Positions 8,090-18,300 of a stretch of 64,000 bases of DNA are shown one piece after another. Below the pieces are notes generated by a model, which was not told the origin of the DNA, made no database searches, and saw only the letters and a list, made by a program, of their open reading frames with translations. The stretch covers positions 930,001-994,000 of the forward strand of contig NZ_KE150486.1 of the NCBI RefSeq assembly GCF_000411555.1, in the 5' to 3' direction. Both the position numbers and the translations under genes were made by a program. Position 1 is the stretch's first letter, and the number at the start of each line of letters is the position of its first letter. This DNA comes from Atopobium sp. oral taxon 199 str. F0494. GTDB taxonomy: Bacteria; Actinomycetota; Coriobacteriia; Coriobacteriales; Atopobiaceae.

Positions 8090-8756
8090 GGTCAGTAAAA
8101 CCGGCGAATCGAACTTCTGGTTCGTTCTCTCCCTCTCGGGGAAACATCTTTTCAAGTAGAGACTTTTTCAAAGCAGAAAGCTTTTCATACTTACGCTGAT
8201 GAAGGGTGATGAGGTTGTCGAGGTGAGAGAAGAATGAGCCGAGTTGAGCCTGTTCGTTTGTTTTTGGATAAGGAACCTCAAGTTCCAAAACCTTATTCTT
8301 CGAGATATTGAATCGCGATATTCCCTGGGCAAGCAAAGTCAAATCACTTCGTACGCCTGGGGACCTGAGCATATAGGCGAGGTATCGCGAATCAAAACTA
8401 CCGTCTTGTCGGTAACCAAAGCAAAAGCTATTCAGGTAAACATTTGGCTGGTCAGAAAGCCAAATGGAAGACATGCCCACTTCCTCTGGCGTCTCGGAAG
8501 ATACAGTAAACAACGCATCGCCATATCTAACTTCGTTTTGCTTAGGGTCTTCCTCGATGAATTCAAGCTGATTGCTATCGGTAATCGGGTTATCAAATAC
8601 GTTTGTATACGGAATGAATTTGGCGGCACCATGGCCAAAGTCTTCCTTCGTCTTGCCAGATAACCCGCCATAAGCAAATCCACAGTCACCCAACTTACGC
8701 TGTTCCCAAGGGTCAGTAAAACCTTTGAAACGAATCTGTGGCACGTTCGTGCTCAT
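8073..8756 (-). CDS. hsdS: Type I restriction-modification specificity subunit, first half (truncated by frameshift)
   Basis: Starts [20 protein letters not shown] at 8756, one base after the hsdM stop (TAG C ATG), so it is translationally coupled to hsdM. It has one target-recognition domain ([41 protein letters not shown]) and the central helix [32 protein letters not shown], then repeats the domain-opening text FAGFTDP and ends LGTA because of a one-base insertion. The result is a 227-residue half-HsdS instead of about 403. HsdS sets the DNA site methylated by HsdM and cut by HsdR. Half-length S proteins can dimerise in some systems and recognise a palindromic site, so activity is possible. 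A sequencing error is the other explanation. Confidence 0.88.
   Translation of the reverse strand: MSTNVPQIRFKGFTDPWEQRKLGDCGFAYGGLSGKTKEDFGHGAAKFIPYTNVFDNPITDSNQLEFIEEDPKQNEVRYGDALFTVSSETPEEVGMSSIWLSDQPNVYLNSFCFGYRQDGSFDSRYLAYMLRSPGVRSDLTLLAQGISRFNISKNKVLELEVPYPKTNEQAQLGSFFSHLDNLITLHQRKYEKLSALKKSLLEKMFPREGENEPEVRFAGFTDPLGTA
8198..8222 (-). repeat. hsdS 3' cassette repeat
   Basis: Matches the 25-base inverted repeat around the recombinase in 24 of 25 positions (GTCGAG instead of GTCAAG). Confidence 0.85.
8692..8710 (-). repeat. hsdS 5' cassette repeat in the expressed gene
   Basis: Identical to 2257-2275 (opposite strand) and 4250-4268 (same strand). It lies 15 codons into the expressed hsdS, so recombination here would swap the whole first recognition domain while keeping the native start. 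Confidence 0.9.
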
Positions 8757-8757
8757 G

Positions 8758-11517
8758 CTATTCACCGCCCAGAAGCCTTCGGAATTCGGCAATACCTGCC
8801 ATGTCGAAGTCATTACCCTCAAGCTGCTCAAGCATCCCAACAAGCTCAGTTGAAGCAACCTCTATAGCGTCATCCACATCCTTAAGCGTCTCCTCATAGC
8901 ACTTTGCAAGCTGACAGACTTTTGTCTTAAGATCGGCTATTCGTTCATCCGCAAGCTCCGCAAGACGACCTTCGAGAGTCTGTGTCCACTTAATCTTGAG
9001 AACAGACTTCGCCTCATCGATACTAATGTTCTCAATATAGGTGCGAGTTGAGTCGATAAGCTCTTGTCGCACAATCTTGAGCTCCTTATTAGCGCACTTC
9101 AATTCCTCAATTGCCTCAATAACGGCCTTAAGACGTGCAGCTAGAGATTCTTCGTTGAACTCCAGAGAATCAATGAGGTTAGTGATGCGGGTCTCGATAG
9201 CCTTTGTCGTATAGGTACCGTCTTGCTTCGCTTTGATTGCACCCCAATCGGTACCTTGATAATAAGCAGGTATGGACTTGAGATCTACAATGCCCTTATT
9301 CTTATCCTTAAGTGTGTCCCAGTAGCAGATAAGACCTTCGAGTTGAGGTTCATACTCGGAACAAGCCTCCCAAAAGGCCCGATTAACCCGATTGCTTTTA
9401 CTTACATCAATGGATCCATCTTCCTTGATAAAATCTAGATTCTGTTCCTCTTCGGTTAAATTATTGACGAAATCTGAGCATATCCAATCCTGTTGGGCAA
9501 TCGTAGCTTCGAGTCTCTCCACCTTTTCAAACTCACCGGGTAAATATAGCCGCTGGACAATGTCAAAGGGAAGAACACGTCCTACCCAAGGTTCATTTTT
9601 ATCCTGAACCTCTTCTTCCCTTTTGTCTTTTTGCTTCTCGACAACAAGGTTAGGATCGATTGCCTGACTCGCTGTTGCGAAACCATCAGCCTTTATCGTC
9701 TCAAGGTCGTTGGCAATTGTCTTCCAGCTATCAGAAAACTCCTGATACGCAGCATACTCATCAACCAGAGGTAGGACAGAGAACTCAGAGAAGAGTCGAG
9801 CTTCGAGCTCTTGCTGAACGCTGCGAATGTCAAGTTCCTCTAAATTGTTCCCAAACAAAACCTCACATAGGCTACCTATATACTTTGCTGCAGCGTTTGA
9901 AACCGCAGTTTTAAAATCAACGACATCTTGACTTTCACCTATAGTCTTGTCGATATCCTTGACCTTAAGAGTTGCATACGAGCCCTCCTCTGAAAACAGC
10001 TCACCTCTCAGGCTGGGCATCGTCTTCCACCAGATAGAGAGCTCGTCAATTTCAGCTACCGGCACACCACCAAACATACTTGCGTAAATATCGGGTGCAC
10101 TCGTCTTCTCCGACGAGTCGACATAGCGAGGAATATTAAGGTTAAAGCCATTCTCCTCAATCTCTTCCCACGTAGCCACGTGCGAGAACCCATCGATTTC
10201 AGTGCGTCTACAGTACGCGTCAAATACACGTCGAATATCCTGTTCGCGTAGGCGGTTCTTCGTACCATCTCGGATAAAGTACTTGGATGCATCAATGAAC
10301 AGAACATCACGTTTGCTACGCGAGCGACGAAGCACCATGACAATCGTAGGAATTTGAGTACCATAAAAAATGTCGGGAGGTAGTCCAATAATAGCCTCAA
10401 TGTTGCCATTCTCAAGGAGTTTGGTACGTATCTTGCTCTCCTCGCCTCCGCGAAACAGTACGCCGTGAGGTAATACAATGGTCATGATACCGCCGGCATT
10501 CAGATGGTAGAGGTTGTGCAATAAGAAGGCATAGTCTGCTTTTGATTTAGGTGCTCGACCATACTCGTCAAAGCGTGGGTCAGACGCAGTTGGCACAACC
10601 CACTCTTTAGAGTAAGGTGGATTTGAGCAGCAGGCGTCAACACGCAATGGATCGACTTCGTTTTCCTGCAAGGGCCAGTCATCAATGAGCGTGTCAGCGT
10701 TCTTGGTCACGATGTTCGCTGGCTTGATGCCACGCATGATGAGATTCATGCGTGTGAGATTGTAAGTTTCTTTAATAAGCTCCTGCGCATAATACTTGAC
10801 CGAGTCAGGATTGCCGTTATGCTTAGCAACCGACTGCCCTACCGTCAGAAGCAGCGAGGCAGAGCCCGAAGTTGGGTCGTAGATGCTAATGTGATTTTTG
10901 TCCTGCAGGTTATAGGCGATAATATCACTCATAAGGACGGCAACCTCACGCGGCGTATAGAACTCTCCGGCCTTCTTACCAGCATTGGCAGCAAAGTTGC
11001 CAATGAGGTTCTCATAAATGAAACCCAAGACGTCATAGTCACGACTATTCATAGGGATTGGCTGGATTATATCGAGCAGTTTTTTTATGGCTACAAGTTG
11101 ATGCTGTGGATTATCACCAAGATCATCAAGTTCAGAGACCAGACTTGCAAATACGTTGTCGTACACCGCACGATAATCCTTGTACACATTTCGGTTGAAT
11201 GACTGCAAAGCATCACGAACGTCCCCTACGTTGAAATCCGCATCGGGGCGGACCCACGTCGAATAGAGGTATTTGTAGGGGATAAAGTATCCGATACGCT
11301 CCCGAATATAGTCGGCATCTTTGATATCCGCTTCGCTCAAGGCCTCAATGTCCTCAGCTCTCCAGCCATCGGAAACCAGTAGGTCTTTCTCTTTCTCGGA
11401 AACATACTTGTAAAAGATAAAACCAAGAATGTAGTTTTTGTATTTCTCAGCGCTAATCTTGCCGCGCATATTGTTAGCACAGCGCCAGATACGCGCTGCT
11501 AGATGTTGCTTATTCAT
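8758..11517 (-). CDS. hsdM: Type I restriction-modification N6-adenine methyltransferase subunit
   Basis: A 919-residue HsdM. The N-terminal helical HsdM_N domain (MNKQHLAARIWRCANNMRG) is followed by the methyltransferase core with SAM-binding motif DPTSGSASLLLT and catalytic motif IV NPPYSKEW. The last 350-400 residues are an unusually long extension ending in coiled-coil text (IEELKCANKELKIVRQEL and beyond); most HsdM proteins stop near 500-550. Such extended M subunits occur in one subfamily and probably contact HsdS and HsdR. AGGAG lies seven bases before the ATG. It is the first gene of the hsdM-hsdS-hsdR operon; the promoter should lie in the A/T-rich 11518-11640. Confidence 0.95.
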   Translation of the reverse strand: MNKQHLAARIWRCANNMRGKISAEKYKNYILGFIFYKYVSEKEKDLLVSDGWRAEDIEALSEADIKDADYIRERIGYFIPYKYLYSTWVRPDADFNVGDVRDALQSFNRNVYKDYRAVYDNVFASLVSELDDLGDNPQHQLVAIKKLLDIIQPIPMNSRDYDVLGFIYENLIGNFAANAGKKAGEFYTPREVAVLMSDIIAYNLQDKNHISIYDPTSGSASLLLTVGQSVAKHNGNPDSVKYYAQELIKETYNLTRMNLIMRGIKPANIVTKNADTLIDDWPLQENEVDPLRVDACCSNPPYSKEWVVPTASDPRFDEYGRAPKSKADYAFLLHNLYHLNAGGIMTIVLPHGVLFRGGEESKIRTKLLENGNIEAIIGLPPDIFYGTQIPTIVMVLRRSRSKRDVLFIDASKYFIRDGTKNRLREQDIRRVFDAYCRRTEIDGFSHVATWEEIEENGFNLNIPRYVDSSEKTSAPDIYASMFGGVPVAEIDELSIWWKTMPSLRGELFSEEGSYATLKVKDIDKTIGESQDVVDFKTAVSNAAAKYIGSLCEVLFGNNLEELDIRSVQQELEARLFSEFSVLPLVDEYAAYQEFSDSWKTIANDLETIKADGFATASQAIDPNLVVEKQKDKREEEVQDKNEPWVGRVLPFDIVQRLYLPGEFEKVERLEATIAQQDWICSDFVNNLTEEEQNLDFIKEDGSIDVSKSNRVNRAFWEACSEYEPQLEGLICYWDTLKDKNKGIVDLKSIPAYYQGTDWGAIKAKQDGTYTTKAIETRITNLIDSLEFNEESLAARLKAVIEAIEELKCANKELKIVRQELIDSTRTYIENISIDEAKSVLKIKWTQTLEGRLAELADERIADLKTKVCQLAKCYEETLKDVDDAIEVASTELVGMLEQLEGNDFDMAGIAEFRRLLGGE

Positions 11518-12111
11518 ACATATCTCCTACATATGCTTGAGATCGGTGTAAGTGATGGTTACTAACTACGTATAAAGATGTACTAGGCCGAATAATCATC
11601 CATATTTTAGTATAAGTAACATTTTTTGTGAGCATACCGGACATCTGACACCCGTAAAAGTCTGTAATCGTATCCAACAATCAGTCAATTCAGGGGTCTT
11701 TAGAAAATCCCGCTTTTTGATATTTTAGAAGTTTGATTAGAAAGTTCCCCTTCGCACATACACCCTATCACTCACACCCAGCAGGCGCGCTCATGTACTA
11801 CTACCACACAGTCACCACCGTTCCGCTTGCCAATCTCGATGAAGTGCGCCTCTTCTTTACAAGTCATGCCATACCTGAAACAACACGATTGGCAAATTCC
11901 CCGCGAGACGACATGAGGTTAGGGAGCTTCAATGCTTCTCTCATATCGTCTTGAAAAACTTCAAGCGTTTGAAAATTCTAGCTATAGAACGGAATCTAAA
12001 AAAACCCGGCAAATTATGGCCACAACACAAGAGCCATACGACAAGCATTATTACAAGTAGGGATGTCTTGTGTCCAAGAAAGACTACTGTTTTCCCATCC
12101 AAGAATAAGGA
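11518..12111. other. Gene-poor DNA between hsdM and the YobI remnant
   Basis: The first 120 bases, upstream of hsdM, are A/T-rich and probably hold its promoter; TATACT on the minus strand near 11620 could be a -10 element. A short plus-strand reading frame from an ATG near 11790 (MYYYHTVTTVPLANLDEVRL, ending at 11954) and a second one immediately after (MLLSYRLEKLQAFENSSYRT, closed by a stop near 12060) look faintly protein-like but lack ribosome sites and I recognise no family. They may be debris of a lost gene. Confidence 0.4.
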
Positions 12112-12545
12112 CTATCGTGAGTCTAATAGTAACTGCAACAAAAATTGTCTTAAAATATCCACAAATGGCAAAGAACCTTCCGTGACGGTAAAGCGACTCT
12201 TCGGCGCATTCCTAGGTTTCAGCTTGAATATAAGCTGATTGATTAATTCGCTCTCAATATCCCGATGCTTCTTTTGCGGCTCATCATTCTCTTCATCCTC
12301 TCTAATAAAACCTGCGTTTTCATTTTCCCCAACAAAAACTGAAGGTGAGATGTGAACCCAAGGCTGTACGTCCCTTTTAGTAGCTCTAGCCTTCTTAAGT
12401 TCAAGCTGCTCCCATGAGTTAGCTTTCCTGCACCATAAGGTCCTGAGATGGCAATATTCGCAACCTCAGCATCGCTAAATGCAAAGCTAAATTCATCAAG
12501 ATACGGACTCAACTCTTCTTCATTGAGCGGGGTGAGGTGCAGTGC
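12112..12545 (-). pseudogene. Remnant of a YobI-like P-loop NTPase gene
   Basis: On the minus strand the frame LTPLNEEELSPYLDEFSFAF then AEVANIAISGPYGAGK matches the N-terminus of YobI-like NTPases, Walker A included. Straight after the Walker Lys the frame breaks: continuing in the next frame gives SWEQLELKKARATKRDVQPW, VHISPSVFVGENENAGF and RDIESELINQLIFKLKPRN ending APKSRFT, also typical of this family's first domain. The usual protein exceeds 1000 residues; here only about 140 codons in two frames survive, with no start codon and an early stop at 12112. This is a frameshifted, 3'-truncated pseudogene. Full-length relatives are often found in defence islands, consistent with the type I system and DUF262 gene on either side. 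Confidence 0.65.
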
Positions 12546-12654
12546 TTACACCTTACCACCTTTGTCTTCTCCAGCCATTACACCCCAACTTTCCGTACAA
12601 TACATTATAGCTGCATATATACTCAATCTCTTATAGAGCGTCATTGGCAAATCG

Positions 12655-14736
12655 CTAATCAAGTTCAGCACCTACCGGCATCTCAAAGGCGAGCTCGCTG
12701 GCAGAGATATCGCAGACCTCGAAGACACGCTTGAGCAAATCTATCTTGGCCGACGTGCTTGAGTTGGTCTTCACATACACACCGCTAGTAATCTGTGAGA
12801 ATCCTTGGGCTTCGTCGCCGCAAAAAGCAGTACCTGGATAGGTGTTGCTGTTCACAAGCGAATGAATCTTTGCGGGCTCTAGCTCACAAAGCAGCTTCAA
12901 GACCTTTACTTCCATCTCATTCCACTGCGATGTTGCATAACGGTCTCCAATGAAGCTGAAGGCAGCAATCCTCCTACCCGTGAACTCGGTATCGGAACCC
13001 AACTCTGCTAGCTCAGGAAGCATCTTTTTTGGCTCATAGTTCGTCGTAGGAAACGGCCAAGTTGCGAGGAACTGCTCTTCAAGCATTTTCCCGCGGTCTT
13101 TCATCTGGCTTTCACCCCAAGTAGTTTGTTGGGCTATCCATTGGTTCATGCGGAAGCCGCTATCTTTGAAGCCATCCTTCATATCGCGTTTTGTCTTGAA
13201 CGGACGGTTGCTGTAGTCGGAGTTGTAGGCCGTGAGCGTAAGGTTTGCCATCTTATGACACCATTCCTCATGAATGCGCTCCCAGTCGTCTCCAAGGCTT
13301 TTCTTCCAGTCGGCATTGAGGGTCTGCGGCATCACGTGCTCGACTGAGAAGTCACCTCTTTCGAGGCCGGCGACAACCTCGATACGCTCTTCGCTGGTGC
13401 CGTTCTCAAGCCGGTCGTACAGATAGTACTTGCGGTTCTGAATACGGTAGAAATCGCGGGTATCCAATGAGTAGAGAAAATCGTTGTCGTCTGGGAATCG
13501 TCCTGTTCCTCCCTTGTGTGTTAAGAGGTACTTCACGACTTCCGGATAAGATGCGCCATCTTTAACGCCCTTGAGAGCATCACCATGAAGCGTCTCGAAT
13601 ATCTTGTTCAGGGCGTTTGCAGGCACGCTGCATACCCACCTGCGGAAAAGGTACGAGTCGATGCACCAGAGAACCGTTGCCACTGCCGCATCATCTATGT
13701 TCCCGGATGCTCTGTAGTCGAGCAAATTGAGCAGATAGGGATGCGTGACGCTCGCATCGAATAGGTGAATCGCCCTAAGCGCTGAATCAATCTCTTTAAC
13801 ACCCGTATCGGGATGATTACAGAGACGATAGTACTTCGAGTAACGCAAGAGCTCTTCGAGCAAACCCTTGGCGTCGATACCCAGATCCCCAGCTTCAGGG
13901 TCATGGAAACGCTTTGCGGCATATGAGCGGAAGGACGGGTAAACCTTCTTAATCGCCGGCGTCTTCGCTTCTCGTGCAGCGAGGTAGAAGCGAATGTAGT
14001 CACTTACTTTGTAGTCGGTATTTCGCTCGACAGCGTTCCAGTAGTTCTCGTAATAGGCCTCCTGGCGCTCTTGGTCGAGGTTCATGAGCACGAAGTTGCG
14101 AATTTTGTCTGCCTCGGAGAGATCGAGGCCGGTTGAGTTCAGGCTTTCGAAGATGAGTTGCGCGTCATCACCCGGGTCAAGCGTGATATCAATAACGCAC
14201 AGAGATTTGATGGCCTCGTAAAGCTCATCGATACTAATATCCATATACGTGATGCGCTCTAGGAAGTAGAAGAAGTTCTGGGTGACATTCGAACTCTGAA
14301 CATAAGCGTCCTCATTCTGGTCAAGGACGGCCGAAAATGCCTCACTATCGCTTTTGACCAGCTTGAGCCGGAGTTTCTGCTCCTTCTTGTGCTTTCTGTC
14401 TATGAGGTAGTAATCATCGATATCTTCGGCGAGGTCTTCTTCCTCTGAGGTCACAACGCCCGTGGTTAACTGATCTCTAATAGCAGCCAGGAGCAGAAAT
14501 ACAGTGGTTATTCGCTGCTGTCCATCAATAACAATACGCTCCCCGCGCGGCGTTTGCGAGACAATGCTTCCGAAGAAGTGCTCTTTGCGCCCCGTCTTTG
14601 ACACCTCGACAAGATCGTCGAAAAGCCTCTTGCACTGCTCGGGTTTCCAGTCGTAATTGCGCTGATATACAGGGATGACAAATCGTGTGAGCTTACCCTC
14701 AATGAGGTCCGTAAGATACTGCTTGTGTCCGTCCAT
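12655..14736 (-). CDS. DUF262/DUF1524 protein, GmrSD-like putative restriction factor
   Basis: 693 residues. The N-terminal DUF262 (ParB/sulfiredoxin-like) domain shows FVIPVYQRNYDWKPEQCKRL and IVIDGQQRITTVFLLLAAIR, the nucleotide-binding DGQQR box of GmrS-type proteins. The second part holds DUF1524, a His-Me-finger nuclease domain with FSVEHVMPQTLNADWK and NLTLTAYNSDYSNRPFKTK. A further C-terminal domain of about 110 residues is not one I recognise. GmrSD-type single-chain proteins restrict modified phage DNA; the position beside a type I system supports a defence role, but the target cannot be read from sequence. ATG 14736 has AAGGA about nine bases upstream. It is monocistronic. Confidence 0.85.
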   Translation of the reverse strand: MDGHKQYLTDLIEGKLTRFVIPVYQRNYDWKPEQCKRLFDDLVEVSKTGRKEHFFGSIVSQTPRGERIVIDGQQRITTVFLLLAAIRDQLTTGVVTSEEEDLAEDIDDYYLIDRKHKKEQKLRLKLVKSDSEAFSAVLDQNEDAYVQSSNVTQNFFYFLERITYMDISIDELYEAIKSLCVIDITLDPGDDAQLIFESLNSTGLDLSEADKIRNFVLMNLDQERQEAYYENYWNAVERNTDYKVSDYIRFYLAAREAKTPAIKKVYPSFRSYAAKRFHDPEAGDLGIDAKGLLEELLRYSKYYRLCNHPDTGVKEIDSALRAIHLFDASVTHPYLLNLLDYRASGNIDDAAVATVLWCIDSYLFRRWVCSVPANALNKIFETLHGDALKGVKDGASYPEVVKYLLTHKGGTGRFPDDNDFLYSLDTRDFYRIQNRKYYLYDRLENGTSEERIEVVAGLERGDFSVEHVMPQTLNADWKKSLGDDWERIHEEWCHKMANLTLTAYNSDYSNRPFKTKRDMKDGFKDSGFRMNQWIAQQTTWGESQMKDRGKMLEEQFLATWPFPTTNYEPKKMLPELAELGSDTEFTGRRIAAFSFIGDRYATSQWNEMEVKVLKLLCELEPAKIHSLVNSNTYPGTAFCGDEAQGFSQITSGVYVKTNSSTSAKIDLLKRVFEVCDISASELAFEMPVGAELD

Positions 14737-15128
14737 GGGCGTCTATCCTTCGTAACATTACTTCTTGAATACTCATTCTACAGCCGAAACAGGAATGAGT
14801 GAGGTAGAGTGTCTCCACGAAGTCTTATCACCATTTTTCCTGTAGGTAAATCTTATGCTCCGCTTCTCAAACGTACGTATAAATTCCCTGATTGACTTGC
14901 TCCCTATTTTAGCTGCAGAAGTCAGGTTATGACATTTAATAACTTTTTACAAACTTAAAGTGTTATTACAGTTGGTCTTTCAGCTCTAAGAACAGAAACG
15001 TGCCGTTAGCAGTTTTGTCAAAATCCTAATGACAATTATTGCGTGAAGAAAGTCGTTAAGCCAATTATCCGCTTGCAGCTCTAACGAACGTAAGTTGTTA
15101 GAGCAAGGCCGATGCTGTGTTGGGAAAG
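14737..15128. other. Gene-free spacer with one perfect hairpin
   Basis: No reading frame of note. GCTCTAAC at 15078-15085 pairs perfectly with GTTAGAGC at 15097-15104 (8-bp stem, 11-base loop) without a T run. The rest is A/T-rich and should hold the promoter of the DUF262 gene. Confidence 0.5.
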
Positions 15129-15129
15129 A

Positions 15130-15160
15130 AAATCCCCCACCCGCTTTCGCGGGCAGGGGA
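15130..15160 (-). terminator. Terminator of the initiator tRNA
   Basis: CCCCCACCCGC, short TTTC loop, GCGGGCAGGGG forms a G/C-rich stem. On the minus strand it is followed by ATTTTCTTT, as expected for an intrinsic terminator just after the tRNA 3' end. Confidence 0.75.
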
Positions 15161-15168
15161 TGAAATTT

Positions 15169-15245
<77 letters not shown>

Positions 15246-15308
15246 CTATGAAGCGCGTGTTGCGCGAGAAAGAACTATACCGCGCAATACACACAAAGTC
15301 AACCACAA

Positions 15309-15324
15309 CGAGAAGAACTTCTCG
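15309..15324. terminator. Short inverted repeat just after the surface-protein stop
   Basis: CGAGAAG, AA, CTTCTCG: a perfect 7-bp stem with a two-base loop, one base beyond the stop of the gene ending at 15326. The word is shared with hairpins at 35924, 50135, 51402 and 56055. A two-base loop is too tight for a good hairpin, so terminator function is uncertain. Confidence 0.4.
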
Positions 15325-15325
15325 C

Positions 15326-18300
15326 TTAATCGTTATGACGACGACGCTTGGATGTAAATGCCGCCGAAAGAGCTGCGAGACCGCTCGCTGCAAGTGCTGC
15401 AATACCGCCGATTGCCGCCGCGTCACCCATGTACGGAACCGCGGATTTCTTGCCCTTGGAAGGCTTCTTTCCGGGCTTGCTCGGCTTGGGCTGATCGGGG
15501 TTGGTCGGATTTTCAGGCGTCGTTGGATCCGCAGCTACCTTATAGGTTGTCTGGATGGTCTCGTCGCCATCTGCAAGGATGGAGTCCTTACCAGCAGGAT
15601 CCTGAACACCCGACCACGTGAAGGCAAAGTCCTTCTGGTGGTTACCAAGGTTCACGTGAGCCAGGAACGTACCTGAAACCGTACCGGAAACCGAATAGTT
15701 AGTGTCGGTTGCAGCAGTCTCGGGAACCTTATACGCCGGAAGTTCAAGCTCAAGTTTAGGCTGCGTCTCATCGATGATTGCCTTGCGGAGCTCAGCGTAG
15801 TTGGTGTACCCGCTCTTAAGCGTCATGGTTAGCGTCACCGTCTTGCCGCCGTTGGAAAGCACCGCGCTCGTAACATCAAAGGCGTTCGTGCCCGTAAGCT
15901 TGTAATCGGCAACATTGCCGGTCAGGTAGCCAGCCATCGCATCGGGAACGGTAAACGTTGTGGTAAAGGTGCACTGAGGTCCAAGATCATGAATGCTGAT
16001 CTGGTCGTAGCGACTTGGATCAATGTTGTACTTCTGTTCAATGGCCTTCATCTGGTCCTGAATCGGCGTTGCATCAAGCTGGGCGGTAAACTTCAGCGTA
16101 TCGCCCTTCTTGGCCTCATACACATGATCAGAGGTGGTGTCGCCGTTAATGAGCATATCGGTCTTAACGTCCTTATGCTCGGCCTTTCTGGCAACAATGG
16201 TCTGCTCAATGGCGGCCTGGTCGGTGGAGAGAATGCTGCGACCCTCGTCGCGCTGCTTGCCGTTCCATGTAAAGTTAAAGAACTTCGTAGTGCCGGCGGG
16301 ATTCTGGGCAAAGGACGTAAAGGTACCCGACACCTTACCTACAGCCGTGAGCTCATCGCCGTTGGAAACCTTATCGGGGTCAAGCTTGAATCCGTCAACG
16401 GTTGCCTCGACGTCGCCATTAGCGTCGCCCATGGAGTCAACGGCTGCCTTGAGCTCGGCGTAGTTGTGAATGTCGCCACCCTTGAGCGCAAAGGTCACGG
16501 TTACTTTCTGTCCCTCGACCTTGGTCTCCTTGACCTCGAACTTATCGCCAAGGCCCTCAACGCTTGCAGCCGCGTTCTCGGGAACCGTCACACCGTCAGG
16601 AAGCGTCAGCTCTGCCTTAAAGGTGCACTGTGTACCGGAAAGCTTGATGTTCTCAGGGTGTGCCGCATCGTTTGGATACAGGTTCTCAATCTCCTGCATC
16701 TTCTCCTGGACGGACTTCATATTGATAAGGCCGATCAGCGAGAAGGTCTTGTAGCCATCGGCATCCACCATAAAGGGATTGGGCGAATCCGCCTGACTTG
16801 GACCGTAGAGATCGGAAGGAAGATCAAGTGTTGCTTCAACCTTCTGGACCGTTGGATCCTCAGTCCACTTGAGGTAGAACGTCATGTCTTTCTGGATTGC
16901 CGGATCGGCACCAGGCGTAGTCCAGAACCAGCTCGTATGATCTTTGAAGTTGTATCCGCCGGTGTTGAAGAGCGGCGTGTCATACCACATCAGACGATCG
17001 CCGGGGATAAAGCCCATACGCGTTGCGATGCCATCGGGAGAAAGCTGCTCACGGATGGTCTTGTCGAGAAGCGCGGAGAGCTTCTGGTCATATAGAGCCT
17101 TCTGCTTGACGGTGGCAACTTCGCCACCCAGCTCGTCGGTGGAGATATCAAAGAGCTCGGGGTGCTGCTTAAAGACGCTTGCATCCGCAAACGTACCCCC
17201 GTTTGCCGAGAAACGCACCGTGTACTCGTCCTGCGTGTAATTGGCCTTGGCGTGGAGGACCTTCTCCTGGCCGCTAAAGGTTACGGAATCGTTGGCCTGG
17301 AAAAGCTTGCCGGCAACGTCATAGACAGAGCCGTCCTCATGCGTGACGGTCCAGCCGGTAAAGGTCTTGCCGGGAACTTTGAACTCAGGCTTGTTGGTCA
17401 CCACGTCATCGTAGCTCTGGAGCGCTCCGCTCGCCTCGGTGGCCTTGACGTTCTGAGTGTAGGTTACGCCGTTGCCGTTGTCGTACACAATGCTGCGAGC
17501 GTCCCACTTGGCATAGACTGTGATGTCATCATCAACAGGCGTATCAAACGAGAAGGGCTTCTCTACGCCGTTTGAATCCTTGTAGAACCAGCCGAGGAAC
17601 GATATGCCGTTGGGGTCGGTCGGGCTGGCGAAGGTATCTGAAGTAATGGTGTCATAGCCGGACTTCTCAGGCGTCGCATCACCAATCTTGTTGCCGCTCT
17701 TATCGGCATGCGAACCATCGGCAAAGGTAGCGTTATCGTTATTGAGCGTCACGGTAACCTTGGCAAAAGGCATCCAAACGTGCTTCTTGCCGTCCGCGGA
17801 AGCGTACTTCACCTTGTAGGTGTAATCGCCGCCCGTCTTTGGCTTTGCGGTCAGTTCAGTCTTTGACGCATCGGCGAGGGTGAAGAGCATGAGTTTCTCG
17901 TTGCCGTGAGCAGCGTCAGTGGTAGGAATAGCCTTACCACTTTGGTAGGCGTCGTCATACTTCACGCGATGTGTGCCGCCCATGACCACATAACCGCCGG
18001 TAGAATCGGCAAGACCGTTGTCTTGCTCTTCTCCGGCAAGCGTATCAAAGAGTGAGTCGCCCTTGAAAATGAGCTGCGCGCCAGCCTGCGCGCCAGCCTG
18101 AGCGCCGGAGTTATCCTGGCCGTGGAACGTGCCACCGTCCTCGAAGATGGCGGTTCCGCTATTGACGTTCAGACCGCCGTTTCTGTCGGAAGAAGCGTCA
18201 ACGACAGAACCATTGTTAACGCGGAACGTTACGCCTGCATTGCCAATCGTAATGCCCTTTGCGCGCCAGTGCGCATTGAAGTTCTTGACCGTGAGCTTGG

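Larger units (their letters stand above)
7544..8090 (-). pseudogene. hsdS: Second half of expressed hsdS, out of frame with the first half
   Basis: Encodes the second target-recognition domain of Hsd[19 protein letters not shown] at its start, [14 protein letters not shown] and [12 protein letters not shown] in the middle, and the final helix [18 protein letters not shown] with KKSLLEKMF at the end. It should continue directly from the upstream half, but at 8086-8088 the repeat has three A (CCCTTTGGG on the coding strand) where the other copies have two (CCCTTGGG), shifting the frame. An alternative frame opens at 8155 but its first 20 residues are an out-of-frame reading of the upstream domain and have no HsdS character. 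Without the extra base, halves 8756-8073 and this one would give a normal HsdS of about 403 residues. Confidence 0.75.

Noticed and set aside
8073-8858. Longer start of hsdS at 8858
   Set aside because: The first 34 residues overlap hsdM in another frame and lack HsdS character; ATG 8756, one base after the hsdM stop, begins with the family text.
12243-12512. Intact 89-residue gene in the spacer before the DUF262 gene
   Set aside because: Only its first half resembles a known protein (YobI-like Walker A); the homology continues in another frame, so it is a frameshifted remnant.
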